Shown here: piece after piece, positions 31,366 through 39,865 of the stretch
How positions within the stretch are numbered: position 1 is the first letter of the stretch
Layout: each line of letters starts with the position of its first letter
Assembly (NCBI RefSeq): GCF_041242975.1
Contig: NZ_CP162488.1
Location: forward strand, 610,001 to 674,000
Origin: Xanthomonas sp. DAR 35659
GTDB lineage: Bacteria; Pseudomonadota; Gammaproteobacteria; Xanthomonadales; Xanthomonadaceae
Length of the DNA stretch: 64,000 nucleotides
Reading direction: 5' to 3'
Notes under the pieces: model-generated
Told to the model about the DNA's origin: nothing
The model's input: only the letters and a program-made list of their open reading frames with translations
Database searches by the model: none
Translations under genes and position numbers: made by a program

Positions 31366-31691
31366 GCGGCGATCACTGGGGGGAGGGGGAAGAGAGGCGC
31401 CGGCCATGCGGGCCGTCGCGCCAATTTGCACTCTACCTGGCGGCCATGGCCACAGGTGGCCGCTGCACATGCCGGTCGCGCATCTGCATATGCCGGGACG
31501 CGGTGGCGGCCGGCGGGCGGTTCCGCGCGCTGGCGCCGGGATCCCGCAGTGCCGACAAGCCTCGGTGGTCCTGATGTTTCGCTAGGCAACGTGCGGAGGA
31601 GCGATTGCGGTCGCCTTGCCGGGGCTGCGCATCGCCGCAGCGGGCGTTGGTGGCCTGACGTCGCCGTCCGCAACGTCCCGCGCGCGCGACG
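31366..31691. other. Intergenic gap
   Basis: Between two minus-strand genes. It should contain the promoter of the thioredoxin-fold lipoprotein gene. I see no convincing promoter hexamers, repeat or small gene in it. Confidence 0.4.
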
Positions 31692-32681
31692 TCAGTCGTT
31701 CCGCGCCGCCTTCGCCGCGCGCGCGTAGCGCTGCGCGACCACCGCGCAGACGATCAGCTGGATCTGGTGGTAGATCATCACCGGCAACACGATCGCGCCG
31801 AGGCTGCCGCCGGCGAACAGCACCTTGGCCATCGGCACGCCGGTCGCCAGGCTCTTCTTCGAGCCGCAGAACACGATCGGGATCTCGTCGTGGCGGCTGA
31901 AGCCGAGCCGCCGCGCGGCGAACACGATCAGGCCCATCGCCAGCGCCAGCAGCAGCGTCGCGACCAGCGCCACGCCGAGCAGCGCCGGCAGCGGCGTCTT
32001 GCGCCACAGGCCTTCGATTACCGCGGCGCTGAACGCGGTGTACACCACCAGCAGGATCGTGCTCTGGTCGGTATAGCGCAGCACCGCGCGGCGCCGCTCC
32101 ACCCAGCCGCCGATCCAGCGCTGCAGCAGATGGCCGGCGACGAACGGCACCAGCAACTGCAGCATGATCTTGCCCATCGCATCCAGCGGGTTGGCCATCG
32201 CGCTCTGCGCGCCAGCCAGCAGGCCCATCAGTAGCGGCGTCAGGAACACGCCGAGCAGGCTCGACAGCGAGGCGCTGCACACCGCCGCCGGTACGTTGCC
32301 GCCGGCCATCGAGGTGAACGCGATCGACGACTGCACCGTGGACGGCAGCGCGCACAGGAACAGCACGCCGATGTACAGCTGCGGCGTCAGCAGCCAGTGC
32401 GACAACGGCTTGAGCAGCAGCCCCAGCAGCGGGAACAGGACGAAGGTGGCGGCGAGGATGGTCAGATGCAGGCGCCAGTGCAGCGCGCCGGCGACGATCG
32501 CCTCGCGCGACAGGCGCGCGCCATGCAGGAAGAACAATGCGGCGATGGCCAGATCGGTGACCACGTCCATCACCGCCGCCGCGCGCCCGTGCACCGGCAG
32601 CAGCGAGGCCAGCAGCACGGTGCACAGCAGGGCCAGGGTGAACGGTTCGATGCGCAGGCGGGCGAGCCAGGATCTGAACAT
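31692..32681 (-). CDS. Bile acid:sodium symporter-like membrane transporter
   Basis: 329 residues with about ten helices. The arrangement of conserved blocks (LFFLHGARLS, LFLCALPSTVQSSIAFTSMA, PIVFCGSKKSLATGVPMA) matches the SBF-like/YfeH branch of the bile acid:sodium symporter fold. Substrates of this branch in bacteria are poorly known (organic anions or arsenite-like ions have been proposed for relatives). The very start, MFRSWLARLRIEPF, is amphipathic. Single gene. Confidence 0.9.
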   Translation of the reverse strand: MFRSWLARLRIEPFTLALLCTVLLASLLPVHGRAAAVMDVVTDLAIAALFFLHGARLSREAIVAGALHWRLHLTILAATFVLFPLLGLLLKPLSHWLLTPQLYIGVLFLCALPSTVQSSIAFTSMAGGNVPAAVCSASLSSLLGVFLTPLLMGLLAGAQSAMANPLDAMGKIMLQLLVPFVAGHLLQRWIGGWVERRRAVLRYTDQSTILLVVYTAFSAAVIEGLWRKTPLPALLGVALVATLLLALAMGLIVFAARRLGFSRHDEIPIVFCGSKKSLATGVPMAKVLFAGGSLGAIVLPVMIYHQIQLIVCAVVAQRYARAAKAARND

Positions 32682-32924
32682 TGCGAAGCGCCGAGCGGGG
32701 GAGGCGCCATTCTAGGAAGCCCGGCGCGCGGAAGCGAATCCGTCAGCGCGGCGTAGACAACTCGCAGACAGATCGCGGTGCGGGCGGCGTTTGCCGAATG
32801 CGCGCATGGCGGGCTTGCTAGATTGCGCCGAGCCGGTGCGCCGAGGCGCGCGCCGGGCACGTGGGCGGGTCGCGCATCAGCGCCCACCTCTCCTCCAGCG
32901 ACCGCCACGGACCAGGAGCACACC

Positions 32925-34073
32925 ATGCGCTACGATCAATTTCAGGCCGTCTTCGCGCTTTCCAGCCTGGCCAACTGGGTCAGCAAGCAGACCGGCACCG
33001 TGCAGCAACTGCAGGCCGATTACCAGAAGGTGCTGCTGGCGACCCTGGCCTCGGCGCCGGCGCAGACGGCGATCGGCGCCTGGGAACTGGTCTGGGGGCC
33101 GCAGGTCTGGCAGGACAAGGACTCGCATCGCTCGGACAACGCCATGTTCGTCGCCAGGATACGCAGCCTGGGCGATCTCGGCGACGTCTATGTGGTCGCG
33201 ATCGCCGCGACCAATCCGCTCTCTCCCTACGACTGGACGACGGAGGACTTCGACGTGTCCAAGGTGGTCGACTTCTCGACCTACGATCCCACCGCGAGCA
33301 CGCCGCCTGCGCAGCTGATGGATCCGACCGCGAGCACCGTCGGCATCTCGATGGGCACCGCGCTGGGCGTCTGGCACCTGCTCACCATGGTGAGCCCGCC
33401 GTCCGGACGGGCGCCGGGCACCACGCTGGACGGCTTCCTGAAAACGGTGGCGGGCACAGGCGCAAGCGTGATCTTCACCGGCCACAGCCTGGGTGGCGCG
33501 CTATCGCCGACCATGGCCACCTGGTTCAAGAGCACGCACCGGCTGGACGCGTGCAAGGCCGTCTACTGTTATCCCACCGCCGGCGCCACGCCGGGCAATG
33601 CCGCGTTCGCGGCGCTGTGCACGGCGACGCTGCCGCCGACGTCCGGCAACGGCTATCGGGTCTGGAACCGCGATCTGTGGAACGCGTACGACGTGGTGCC
33701 GCATGCCTGGGAGCTGACGATGCTCGCGCAGGTCGGGACCCTGTACGACAACAAGCCGTTCGCGCTGATCGACTTTGCGGTCGAGATGGCGGTGAACAGC
33801 GCCACGTCGTCCCGCATCGCATATGCGCAGATCGCCAACCAGAAGCTCGCCGGCACGCTGAGCGGCGTCCCGACCACCTCCCTGGCGTTCATGACCCAGG
33901 CCGCCGCGCAGCATACGACCGCCTACTCGGCGCTGATCGCGTACCCGCTGACCCCGGTGGCGCCGCCCGCGCAGGAACGGCTGACGGCGGAAATTGATAC
34001 GGACGCGGAACTGTATGCGCTGCTTGCGCGGCTCGAAGCGGACCGCCGCGCCGCGACGACGGCCTCGCCCTGA
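32925..34073 (+). CDS. Class 3 lipase-like alpha/beta hydrolase
   Basis: 382 residues. The nucleophile elbow is GHSLGG (S188). The likely acid is D256 (NAYDVVPHAW) and the His H330 (AQHTTAY). This is the fold of triacylglycerol-type lipases and phospholipases. There is no signal peptide or lipobox: the protein begins MRYDQFQAVFALSSLANW after a good AGGAG site. It may therefore be intracellular or exported by a non-Sec route. The segment between the first strands and the elbow (about 70-150) is Thr/Pro/Ser-rich. No vgrG, hcp or obvious immunity gene adjoins it, so an effector role is only a possibility. Confidence 0.85.
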   Translation: MRYDQFQAVFALSSLANWVSKQTGTVQQLQADYQKVLLATLASAPAQTAIGAWELVWGPQVWQDKDSHRSDNAMFVARIRSLGDLGDVYVVAIAATNPLSPYDWTTEDFDVSKVVDFSTYDPTASTPPAQLMDPTASTVGISMGTALGVWHLLTMVSPPSGRAPGTTLDGFLKTVAGTGASVIFTGHSLGGALSPTMATWFKSTHRLDACKAVYCYPTAGATPGNAAFAALCTATLPPTSGNGYRVWNRDLWNAYDVVPHAWELTMLAQVGTLYDNKPFALIDFAVEMAVNSATSSRIAYAQIANQKLAGTLSGVPTTSLAFMTQAAAQHTTAYSALIAYPLTPVAPPAQERLTAEIDTDAELYALLARLEADRRAATTASP

Positions 34074-34220
34074 GCGGCGTCGAAGCGCCGGCGCCGATCC
34101 ACGTTGCGGGGAGCGGCGCGCGACGAGGGCGCGCATGCCGCCGCCCGCCGCGATCGACAGCGCGGGCCGGGCCCGCGCCAACGCCGGTGTCGATGGCGGA
34201 CCGCTGTGCGTCGTCCGCCT

Positions 34221-35960
34221 TCAGTGCAGCGACGCGCGCGCCTTCAACAATTCGCGCAATTCGTACTTGTCGGTCTCGTCCAAGCCTTGCGCGCGCTGCT
34301 TGGCCAGCAGTTCCTCCAGCCGCTGCTGCAGCGTCTGCCGCTCCAGTTGCACCACCACGTCGTGCAGCTCCTGGCGCCAGCTCGCGGTCTCGCCGGCGAT
34401 CTCCTGCACCGCCAGCTTCTGCAGCGCGGCCAGTTCCTCGCGCTCGTGGAAGTGCTCCAGCAGCGCGCCGGTGGTGATTTCCGGGCGCGTGTGCACGATC
34501 TCCAGCAGTTCGATCATCAACTCGATGCCGGGCAGGCGCAGGCCGGCGAACGGGTAGGGGGGCGGCAGGTCCAGGGCCAGGCTCGGCGCCTGCAGCAGGC
34601 GCACGATCGCCTCGCGTACCAGGCTGCGCTTGTGCGTCGGCCGTGGCACCGCGCGCGGCGGCGGCTTGACCGGCTGCGCGGCGGTGGGCGCGGGCCCGCC
34701 GATGCCGGTGAGTTCGGCCAGGCGCTGACGCATCAGGTCGCCGAAGGCGCCGTCGGGGATCTGCGCCAGCATCGGTCGCGCGCGTTCGGCCAGGCGTGCT
34801 TTGCCGTCGAGCGTGCCGAGGTTGACCTCGCGCGCGAGTTCGTCGAAGAAGAACTGCGACAGCGGCGTGGCCTGGCTCAGCCGCGCATCGAACGCGGCGG
34901 CGCCTTCCTTGCGCACGATGCTGTCCGGGTCCTCGCCGTCGGGCAGGAACAGGAAGAACGCCTGGCGCCCGTCCTTCATTCGCGGCAGCACCGATTCCAG
35001 CGCCTTCCAGCCGGCGCGGCGGCCGGCGGCGTCGCCGTCGAAGCAGAAGAACACGTCCGGCGCGTTGCGGAACAGCAGTTCGGCATGGTCGGGCGTGGTC
35101 GCGGTGCCCAGCGTCGCCACCGCCTGGGTGACGCCGAACTGGAACAGCGAGACCACGTCCATGTAGCCCTCGACCACGATCAGCCGCTCGATCTTCTGGT
35201 TGGCCTGGCGCACCTGCCACAGGCCGTACAGTTCGCGGCCCTTGTGGAACAGCGCGGTTTCCGGCGAGTTGAGGTACTTGGGGCCGTCGTCCTTGTCCAT
35301 GACCCGGCCGCCGAAGGCGATCACCCGGCCGCGGCGGTCGAAGATCGGGAACATCACCCGGTCGCGGAACTTGTCGTAGACGTGGCCGCGGTCGTTCTTG
35401 GAGAACAGCCCGGCGCGGTCGAGCAGCTTGTGGCGGCGCTCGTCGGTGCCCAACGCGTCCTTCAATGCGCTGTAGCCGTCCGGCGCGTAGCCGATCTGGA
35501 AGCGCGCGCGGTTTTCCGCGTCCACGCCGCGGCCGTCCAGGTAGGCGCGGGCCTTGTCGCTGCCGTCGAGTTGGCGCTGGAAGAACTTGGCCGCCGCGTC
35601 CAGCGCCGAGTACAGGTCGCGGTGGTCGTCGCCGGCGGCCTGCGCGGCGCCGCGCTGCTGGGCGTCGCGCGGGATCTCCATGCCGGCGCGCTTGGCCAGT
35701 TCGTCGACCGCGTCGAGGAATTCGAGGCGGTCGTAGTTCATCAGGAAGCTGATCGCGGTGCCGTGCGCGCCGCAGCCGAAGCAGTGGTAGAACTGCTTGG
35801 TCGGCGAGACGGTGAACGAGGCCGAGCGCTCGTCGTGGAACGGGCAGCGCGCCGCGTACTCCTTACCCTGGCGCTTCAGCGGCACACGCGTGCCGACCAC
35901 CTCGACGATGTCGGTGCGGGCGAGCAGATCGTCGATGAATGCGTCGGGGATACGGGCCAT
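34221..35960 (-). CDS. dnaG: DNA primase
   Basis: 579 residues that make RNA primers at the replication fork. The zinc-binding CHC2 domain has C39, H42, C60 and C63. The TOPRIM core carries VVEGYMDVVSL and FCFDGDAAGRR, holding the metal-binding acidic residues. A basic/Pro linker (about 425-450) precedes the helical DnaB-interaction domain. The ATG at 35960 gives the usual MARIPDAFIDDLL start. It follows brkB by 67 nt in the rpsU-yqeY-brkB-dnaG direction. Unlike in E. coli, rpoD does not follow: the downstream neighbour is a convergent lipase-like gene. Confidence 0.97.
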   Translation of the reverse strand: MARIPDAFIDDLLARTDIVEVVGTRVPLKRQGKEYAARCPFHDERSASFTVSPTKQFYHCFGCGAHGTAISFLMNYDRLEFLDAVDELAKRAGMEIPRDAQQRGAAQAAGDDHRDLYSALDAAAKFFQRQLDGSDKARAYLDGRGVDAENRARFQIGYAPDGYSALKDALGTDERRHKLLDRAGLFSKNDRGHVYDKFRDRVMFPIFDRRGRVIAFGGRVMDKDDGPKYLNSPETALFHKGRELYGLWQVRQANQKIERLIVVEGYMDVVSLFQFGVTQAVATLGTATTPDHAELLFRNAPDVFFCFDGDAAGRRAGWKALESVLPRMKDGRQAFFLFLPDGEDPDSIVRKEGAAAFDARLSQATPLSQFFFDELAREVNLGTLDGKARLAERARPMLAQIPDGAFGDLMRQRLAELTGIGGPAPTAAQPVKPPPRAVPRPTHKRSLVREAIVRLLQAPSLALDLPPPYPFAGLRLPGIELMIELLEIVHTRPEITTGALLEHFHEREELAALQKLAVQEIAGETASWRQELHDVVVQLERQTLQQRLEELLAKQRAQGLDETDKYELRELLKARASLH

Positions 35961-36027
35961 GGGCGATAGGATGCCATGCGCCCACGCCCGGGCCACGCTC
36001 CGCGCCGCGAAATGCAGCGTCGCGCGG

Positions 36028-36942
36028 CTACAGTTGCGGCGGAATCGCCGTGATCGCGCTGGCGTCGATGCCGGCGGCGGCCAGCGTGCGCCGCGAGCGC
36101 AGGCGCTCGTCGATCACCGCGGTGATCAGCGCGCCGACGAAGAACACCACGGTGGCGTAGTAGATCCACACCAACAGGATCACCAGCGCGCCCATCGAGC
36201 CGTAGGCGCTGCCCGGCGCCGCGGTGGCGATGTACAGGCCGATCGCGTAGCGGCCGGCCACGAACAGGCAGGCGGTGATGGCGCCGCCGATCACCGCCTG
36301 GCGCCATTCCACGCGCCGGTCCGGCAGGTAGTGGTAGAGCACGGCGAAGGCCAGCACGTAGATCGCCAGGGTCGAGACGTAGCCCACCGCGGGCAGCAGC
36401 GACGGCATGCGCGCGAACAGCACCTGCACCACGGTGGTCAGGATCATCGAGATCAGCAGCAGGAAGCCCAGCCCCAGCACCACGCCGAAGGAGAACACGC
36501 GCTTCTTCAGCCAGGCCATGATGCCTTCCAGGCGCTGCTTGTCGGTGCGGAAGATCAGGTTCAGCGCGTTCTGCAACTGCGCGAACACGGCGGTGGCGCC
36601 GATGAACAGCAGCAGGGTGCTCCACAGCCCGGCCAGCGAACCGATACTGGGCTGGTTCCTGGCGTTGTTGAGGACGGTCTGCGCCACTTCGCGCGCGCCG
36701 TGCCCGGCCAACTGCCCGATCTGTTCGATGAAGGCCTGCTGCGCCTGCGGGTACAGCGAGGCGGTCAGCCACAGCAGCAACACCAGCAGCGGCGCCAGCG
36801 ACAGCAGCGCGTAGAACGACAGCGAGGCAGACTGGGTCATCACGTCGATCTCGACGAAGCGCCGCACCAGCGCCGCCGGCAGGCTCTGCTGCAGGCGGTC
36901 GAGATGTTTTTGCAGACGGGTCGGCGACAGTGGCAGGGACAT
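36028..36942 (-). CDS. YihY/BrkB family inner-membrane protein
   Basis: 304 residues with about six helices. Family features are the N-terminal SASLSFYALLSLAPLLVLLL, the GLWSTLLLFIGATAVF block and WIYYATVVFFVGALIT near the end. These proteins were once called ribonuclease BN, a label later withdrawn; the function remains unclear. It lies between yqeY and dnaG on the same strand. Confidence 0.9.
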   Translation of the reverse strand: MSLPLSPTRLQKHLDRLQQSLPAALVRRFVEIDVMTQSASLSFYALLSLAPLLVLLLWLTASLYPQAQQAFIEQIGQLAGHGAREVAQTVLNNARNQPSIGSLAGLWSTLLLFIGATAVFAQLQNALNLIFRTDKQRLEGIMAWLKKRVFSFGVVLGLGFLLLISMILTTVVQVLFARMPSLLPAVGYVSTLAIYVLAFAVLYHYLPDRRVEWRQAVIGGAITACLFVAGRYAIGLYIATAAPGSAYGSMGALVILLVWIYYATVVFFVGALITAVIDERLRSRRTLAAAGIDASAITAIPPQL

Positions 36943-37068
36943 GGGAGCGGCAGGGCCTACGGCGAGCGCGGCATCGCGATGCCGGCCCCGCGCTGCGCGG
37001 AAAAGTCGCGGGGTCGCCGGCGTTGTAGCAGCCGGCGGCCGAAAGCCGGGTGAAGCCCGGCGCCGGGA

Positions 37069-37515
37069 TCAGCCGGCCAGGTGCTGCTTGACCAGCACCG
37101 AGACCTGGCCCATGTCGGCCTTGCCGGCCAGCATCGGCTTGAGCACGCCCATCAGCTTGCCCATGTCGGCCGGGCCGCTGGCGCCGGTCTGCGCGATCGC
37201 CGCCTGGATCGCGGCGACGATCTCGGCGTCGCCCATCTTGCTCGGCAGGTAGCGTTCGATCACCACGATCTCCTCGCGCTCGACCGCGGCCAGATCCTCG
37301 CGCTCGGCGGCCTCGTACTGGGTCACCGAGTCCTTGCGCTGCTTGACCATCTTGTCCATCACCGCGATCACCGCGGCGTCGTCCATCTCCACGCGCTCGT
37401 CCACTTCCTTCTGCTTGATCGCGGCGTTGATCAGCCGGATCACGCCCAGGCTGTGCTTGTCGCCGGACTTCATCGCGGCCTTCATGTCGTCGGTGAGCTG
37501 CTGCTTGAGGGTCAT
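37069..37515 (-). CDS. yqeY: GatB/YqeY domain protein
   Basis: A 148-residue soluble protein with the YqeY pattern (MTLKQQLTDDMKAAMKSGDK at the start, YLPSKMGDAEI in the middle, GKADMGQVSVLVKQHLAG at the end). The fold resembles the tRNA-binding tail of GatB. A role in tRNA-dependent amidation or tRNA quality control is inferred for the family. Conserved neighbour of rpsU and dnaG. Confidence 0.94.
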   Translation of the reverse strand: MTLKQQLTDDMKAAMKSGDKHSLGVIRLINAAIKQKEVDERVEMDDAAVIAVMDKMVKQRKDSVTQYEAAEREDLAAVEREEIVVIERYLPSKMGDAEIVAAIQAAIAQTGASGPADMGKLMGVLKPMLAGKADMGQVSVLVKQHLAG

Positions 37516-37675
37516 GAGGGGCTCCAGGGGAAGAAAAAGAGAGGGGGCATTCTAGGCGCGGCGGTCGTCTTGCCGCCGCGGCAGGGCGGTGACGCAGCCC
37601 GGCAGGTGTCGCGGTGGCCGCGTTTCAGGCGGGATGGCCGGCAGCACGGCGGGTTTCCGCCGATTCCGGGACACA

Positions 37676-37707
37676 CAAAAAGCCGGCGACGCTTGCGCGT
37701 GCCGGCT
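37676..37707 (-). terminator. Rho-independent terminator after rpsU
   Basis: Read on the minus strand: AGCCGGCACGCG, a short loop, CGTCGCCGGCT and TTTTTGTG. It lies about 60 nt after the rpsU stop and separates rpsU from yqeY, giving S21 a separate transcript or an attenuated operon. Confidence 0.88.
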
Positions 37708-37768
37708 TCGTGGGCTTACCGTAGCGGATGCCGAAACCGGCACATTCCGCTACCGCAAACCGCGATCC

Positions 37769-37984
37769 TCAGTACAGACGCTGGCGCTTGGTGACGTCGC
37801 GCGAGGTGCGACGCAGCTGGCGCTTCACCGCGGCAGCGGCCTTGCGCTTGCGTTCCTGGGTCGGCTTTTCGTAGAACTCGCGCTTGCGGGTTTCGGCCAG
37901 CACGCCGGCCTTTTCGCAGGTGCGCTTGAAGCGACGGAGCGCAAACTCGAAGGGCTCGTTCTCGCGGACTTTGACGCTGGGCAT
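37769..37984 (-). CDS. rpsU: 30S ribosomal protein S21
   Basis: 71 residues starting [20 protein letters not shown], with the basic helical C terminus [15 protein letters not shown]. This is a near-universal length and sequence for bacterial S21, which helps mRNA anti-Shine-Dalgarno pairing on the small subunit. Divergent from tsaD with a 121-bp gap, the conserved arrangement in gammaproteobacteria. Confidence 0.98.
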   Translation of the reverse strand: MPSVKVRENEPFEFALRRFKRTCEKAGVLAETRKREFYEKPTQERKRKAAAAVKRQLRRTSRDVTKRQRLY

Positions 37985-38105
37985 GGAATCTCCGGGACAC
38001 AGTGGTGACCGGGTCACGCCCGGCGAGCCGCACATTATAGCGACTGATTTCCCGGCTGCAAGCGGGGCGTTTGCCTGCCGCCGATTCGGCCCCACAATGG
38101 CGGCC

Positions 38106-39185
38106 ATGAAAGTCCTCGGCATCGAATCCAGTTGCGACGAAACCGGCGTCGCCGTCTACGACACCGCCTTGTCCGGCGCGGCCGCGCTGCGCGCGCACGG
38201 GCTGTACAGCCAGATCGCGCTGCACGCCGAGTACGGCGGGGTGGTGCCGGAGCTGGCCAGCCGCGACCACGTGCGCAAGCTGCTGCCGCTGATCCGCCAG
38301 ACCCTGGCCGACGCCGGGCTGGACGTGCGCGAACTGGACGGGGTGGCCTACACCGCCGGCCCGGGCCTGGTCGGCGCCTTGCTCGTCGGCGCCGGCGTGG
38401 CCCGCGCGCTGGCCTGGGCGCTGGAGCTGCCGGCGATCGGCGTGCACCACATGGAAGGACACCTGCTGGCGCCGCTGATGGAGGATCCGGATCCGGTGCA
38501 TGGCGTGCCGGCGCCGCCGTTCGTGGCGCTGCTGGTGTCCGGCGGGCATACCCAGTTGATCGCGGTGGACGCGATCGGGCAGTACCGCCTGCTCGGCGAG
38601 ACCCTGGACGATGCCGCCGGCGAGGCCTTCGACAAGACCGCCAAGCTGATGGGTCTGCCGTATCCGGGCGGGCCGCAGTTGGCCGCGCTGGCCGCGCAGG
38701 GCACGCCGGGGCGGTTCCGTTTCGCGCGGCCGATGACCGACCGCCCCGGGCTGGATTTCAGTTTCTCCGGGCTCAAGACCCAGGTGCTGCTGGCCTGGCG
38801 CGGCAGCGACCAGAGCGAGGAAACCCGCGCCGACATCGCCCGCGGCTTCGAGGACGCGGTGGTGGACACGCTGGCGATCAAGTGCGAGCGCGCGCTGCAG
38901 GCCGCCGGCTGCGACACCATCGTGGTGGCCGGCGGCGTCGGCGCCAATCTGCGCCTGCGCGCCAAGCTGCAGGCGATGGCGCAGGCGCGCGGCGGCCGCG
39001 CCTGCTTCCCGCGCCCGGCGCTGTGCACCGACAACGGCGCGATGATCGCCTTCGCCGGCGCCCTGCGCCTGCAGGCCGGCCAGCACGGCGACGCGGCGGT
39101 GCGGGTGACGCCGCGCTGGGACATGGCTTCGCTGCCGCCGGTGGCGGCAGCGCGGGAATCGGGAGTGGGGAATCGGGAATCGTAA
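38106..39185 (+). CDS. tsaD: tRNA threonylcarbamoyladenosine transferase TsaD
   Basis: 359 residues of the Kae1/TsaD ASKHA fold that finishes t6A synthesis at position 37 of ANN-decoding tRNAs, with TsaB/C/E. The N terminus [19 protein letters not shown] is canonical. Metal ligands H115 and H119 lie in HMEGHL, with the late Asp in [11 protein letters not shown]. An ATG nine bases upstream is in frame (MAAMKVL) but non-standard. Odd: the last about ten residues ([10 protein letters not shown]) are encoded by an intergenic GGGAATCGGG repeat that starts inside the gene, so the true ancestral stop has been replaced. Confidence 0.96.
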   Translation: MKVLGIESSCDETGVAVYDTALSGAAALRAHGLYSQIALHAEYGGVVPELASRDHVRKLLPLIRQTLADAGLDVRELDGVAYTAGPGLVGALLVGAGVARALAWALELPAIGVHHMEGHLLAPLMEDPDPVHGVPAPPFVALLVSGGHTQLIAVDAIGQYRLLGETLDDAAGEAFDKTAKLMGLPYPGGPQLAALAAQGTPGRFRFARPMTDRPGLDFSFSGLKTQVLLAWRGSDQSEETRADIARGFEDAVVDTLAIKCERALQAAGCDTIVVAGGVGANLRLRAKLQAMAQARGGRACFPRPALCTDNGAMIAFAGALRLQAGQHGDAAVRVTPRWDMASLPPVAAARESGVGNRES

Positions 39186-39382
39186 AAGCGGTTCGGCGGC
39201 TCCGTCGGCTTTTGCCTTTGCTCTTACCATTCCCTGTTTCCGACTCCCCGTTCCCAGCCCCATGGACATGGCGGCAGCGGGGGAATGGGGAATAGGGAAT
39301 GGGGCATCGTAAAAGCGGCCCGCGCGGCCCGTGCTTTTGCCTTTGCTCTTACCATTCCCCAATCCCCATTCCCGATTCCCAG
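39154..39382. repeat. Two tandem intergenic repeats of the GGGAATGGGGAATC family
   Basis: Copy 1 (about 39154-39259) and copy 2 (about 39280-39382) share the order GGGAAT-rich arm, CATCGTAAAAGCGG or close variant, an inner GC arm, CTTTTGCCTTTGCTCTTACC and a complementary ATTCCC-rich arm. Each can fold back on itself. Both are preceded by GGCGGCAGCG, suggesting a tandem duplication that included a few flanking bases. A single related hairpin lies at 24033-24097. Confidence 0.88.
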
Positions 39383-39388
39383 CTCCCC

Positions 39389-39748
39389 ATGGATAAAGTC
39401 TTCATCGAAGGTCTAGAGATCGACGCGCTGATCGGCATCTACGATTGGGAGCGGCGCATCCGGCAGACGCTGCGCTTCGATCTGGAAATGGGCTTCGACA
39501 ACCGCAAGCCCGCCGCCAGCGACGACATCGCCGATACGCTCAACTACAAGGCGGTCAGCAAGCGCCTGGTGGAGCTGGTCGAGCAGTCCGGCCATGGCCT
39601 GGTGGAGACGCTGGCCGAACGCTGCGCGGCGGCGGTGCTGGCCGAGTTCGACGTGCGCTGGCTGCGCCTGAAGCTGAGCAAGCCCGGCGCGGTGCGCGGG
39701 GCGCAGGCGGTGGGCGTGATCATCGAGCGCAGCCGCGACGCCGGCTGA
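39389..39748 (+). CDS. folB: Dihydroneopterin aldolase
   Basis: A 119-residue enzyme of folate synthesis that converts 7,8-dihydroneopterin to 6-hydroxymethyl-dihydropterin and glycolaldehyde. The N-terminal MDKVFIEGLEIDALIGIYDW (E21 next) and the C-terminal LKLSKPGAVRGAQAVGV with the catalytic Lys fit FolB. The ATG is only seven bases after the end of the repeat pair, and no Shine-Dalgarno sequence is visible (the upstream bases are ATTCCCAGCTCCCC). Expression may depend on a leader formed by the repeat hairpin. Confidence 0.94.
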   Translation: MDKVFIEGLEIDALIGIYDWERRIRQTLRFDLEMGFDNRKPAASDDIADTLNYKAVSKRLVELVEQSGHGLVETLAERCAAAVLAEFDVRWLRLKLSKPGAVRGAQAVGVIIERSRDAG

Positions 39749-39865
39749 GCGCCGCCCGCGCCGCGCCGCGCGACGCCGCTTGACGCTCATTCCGGTTCCG
39801 TGCATGTTGCTGTGCAACGCAGCATCGGGCCATGCGTGCCCGCTGGCGTACACCGACGGGGCGCG

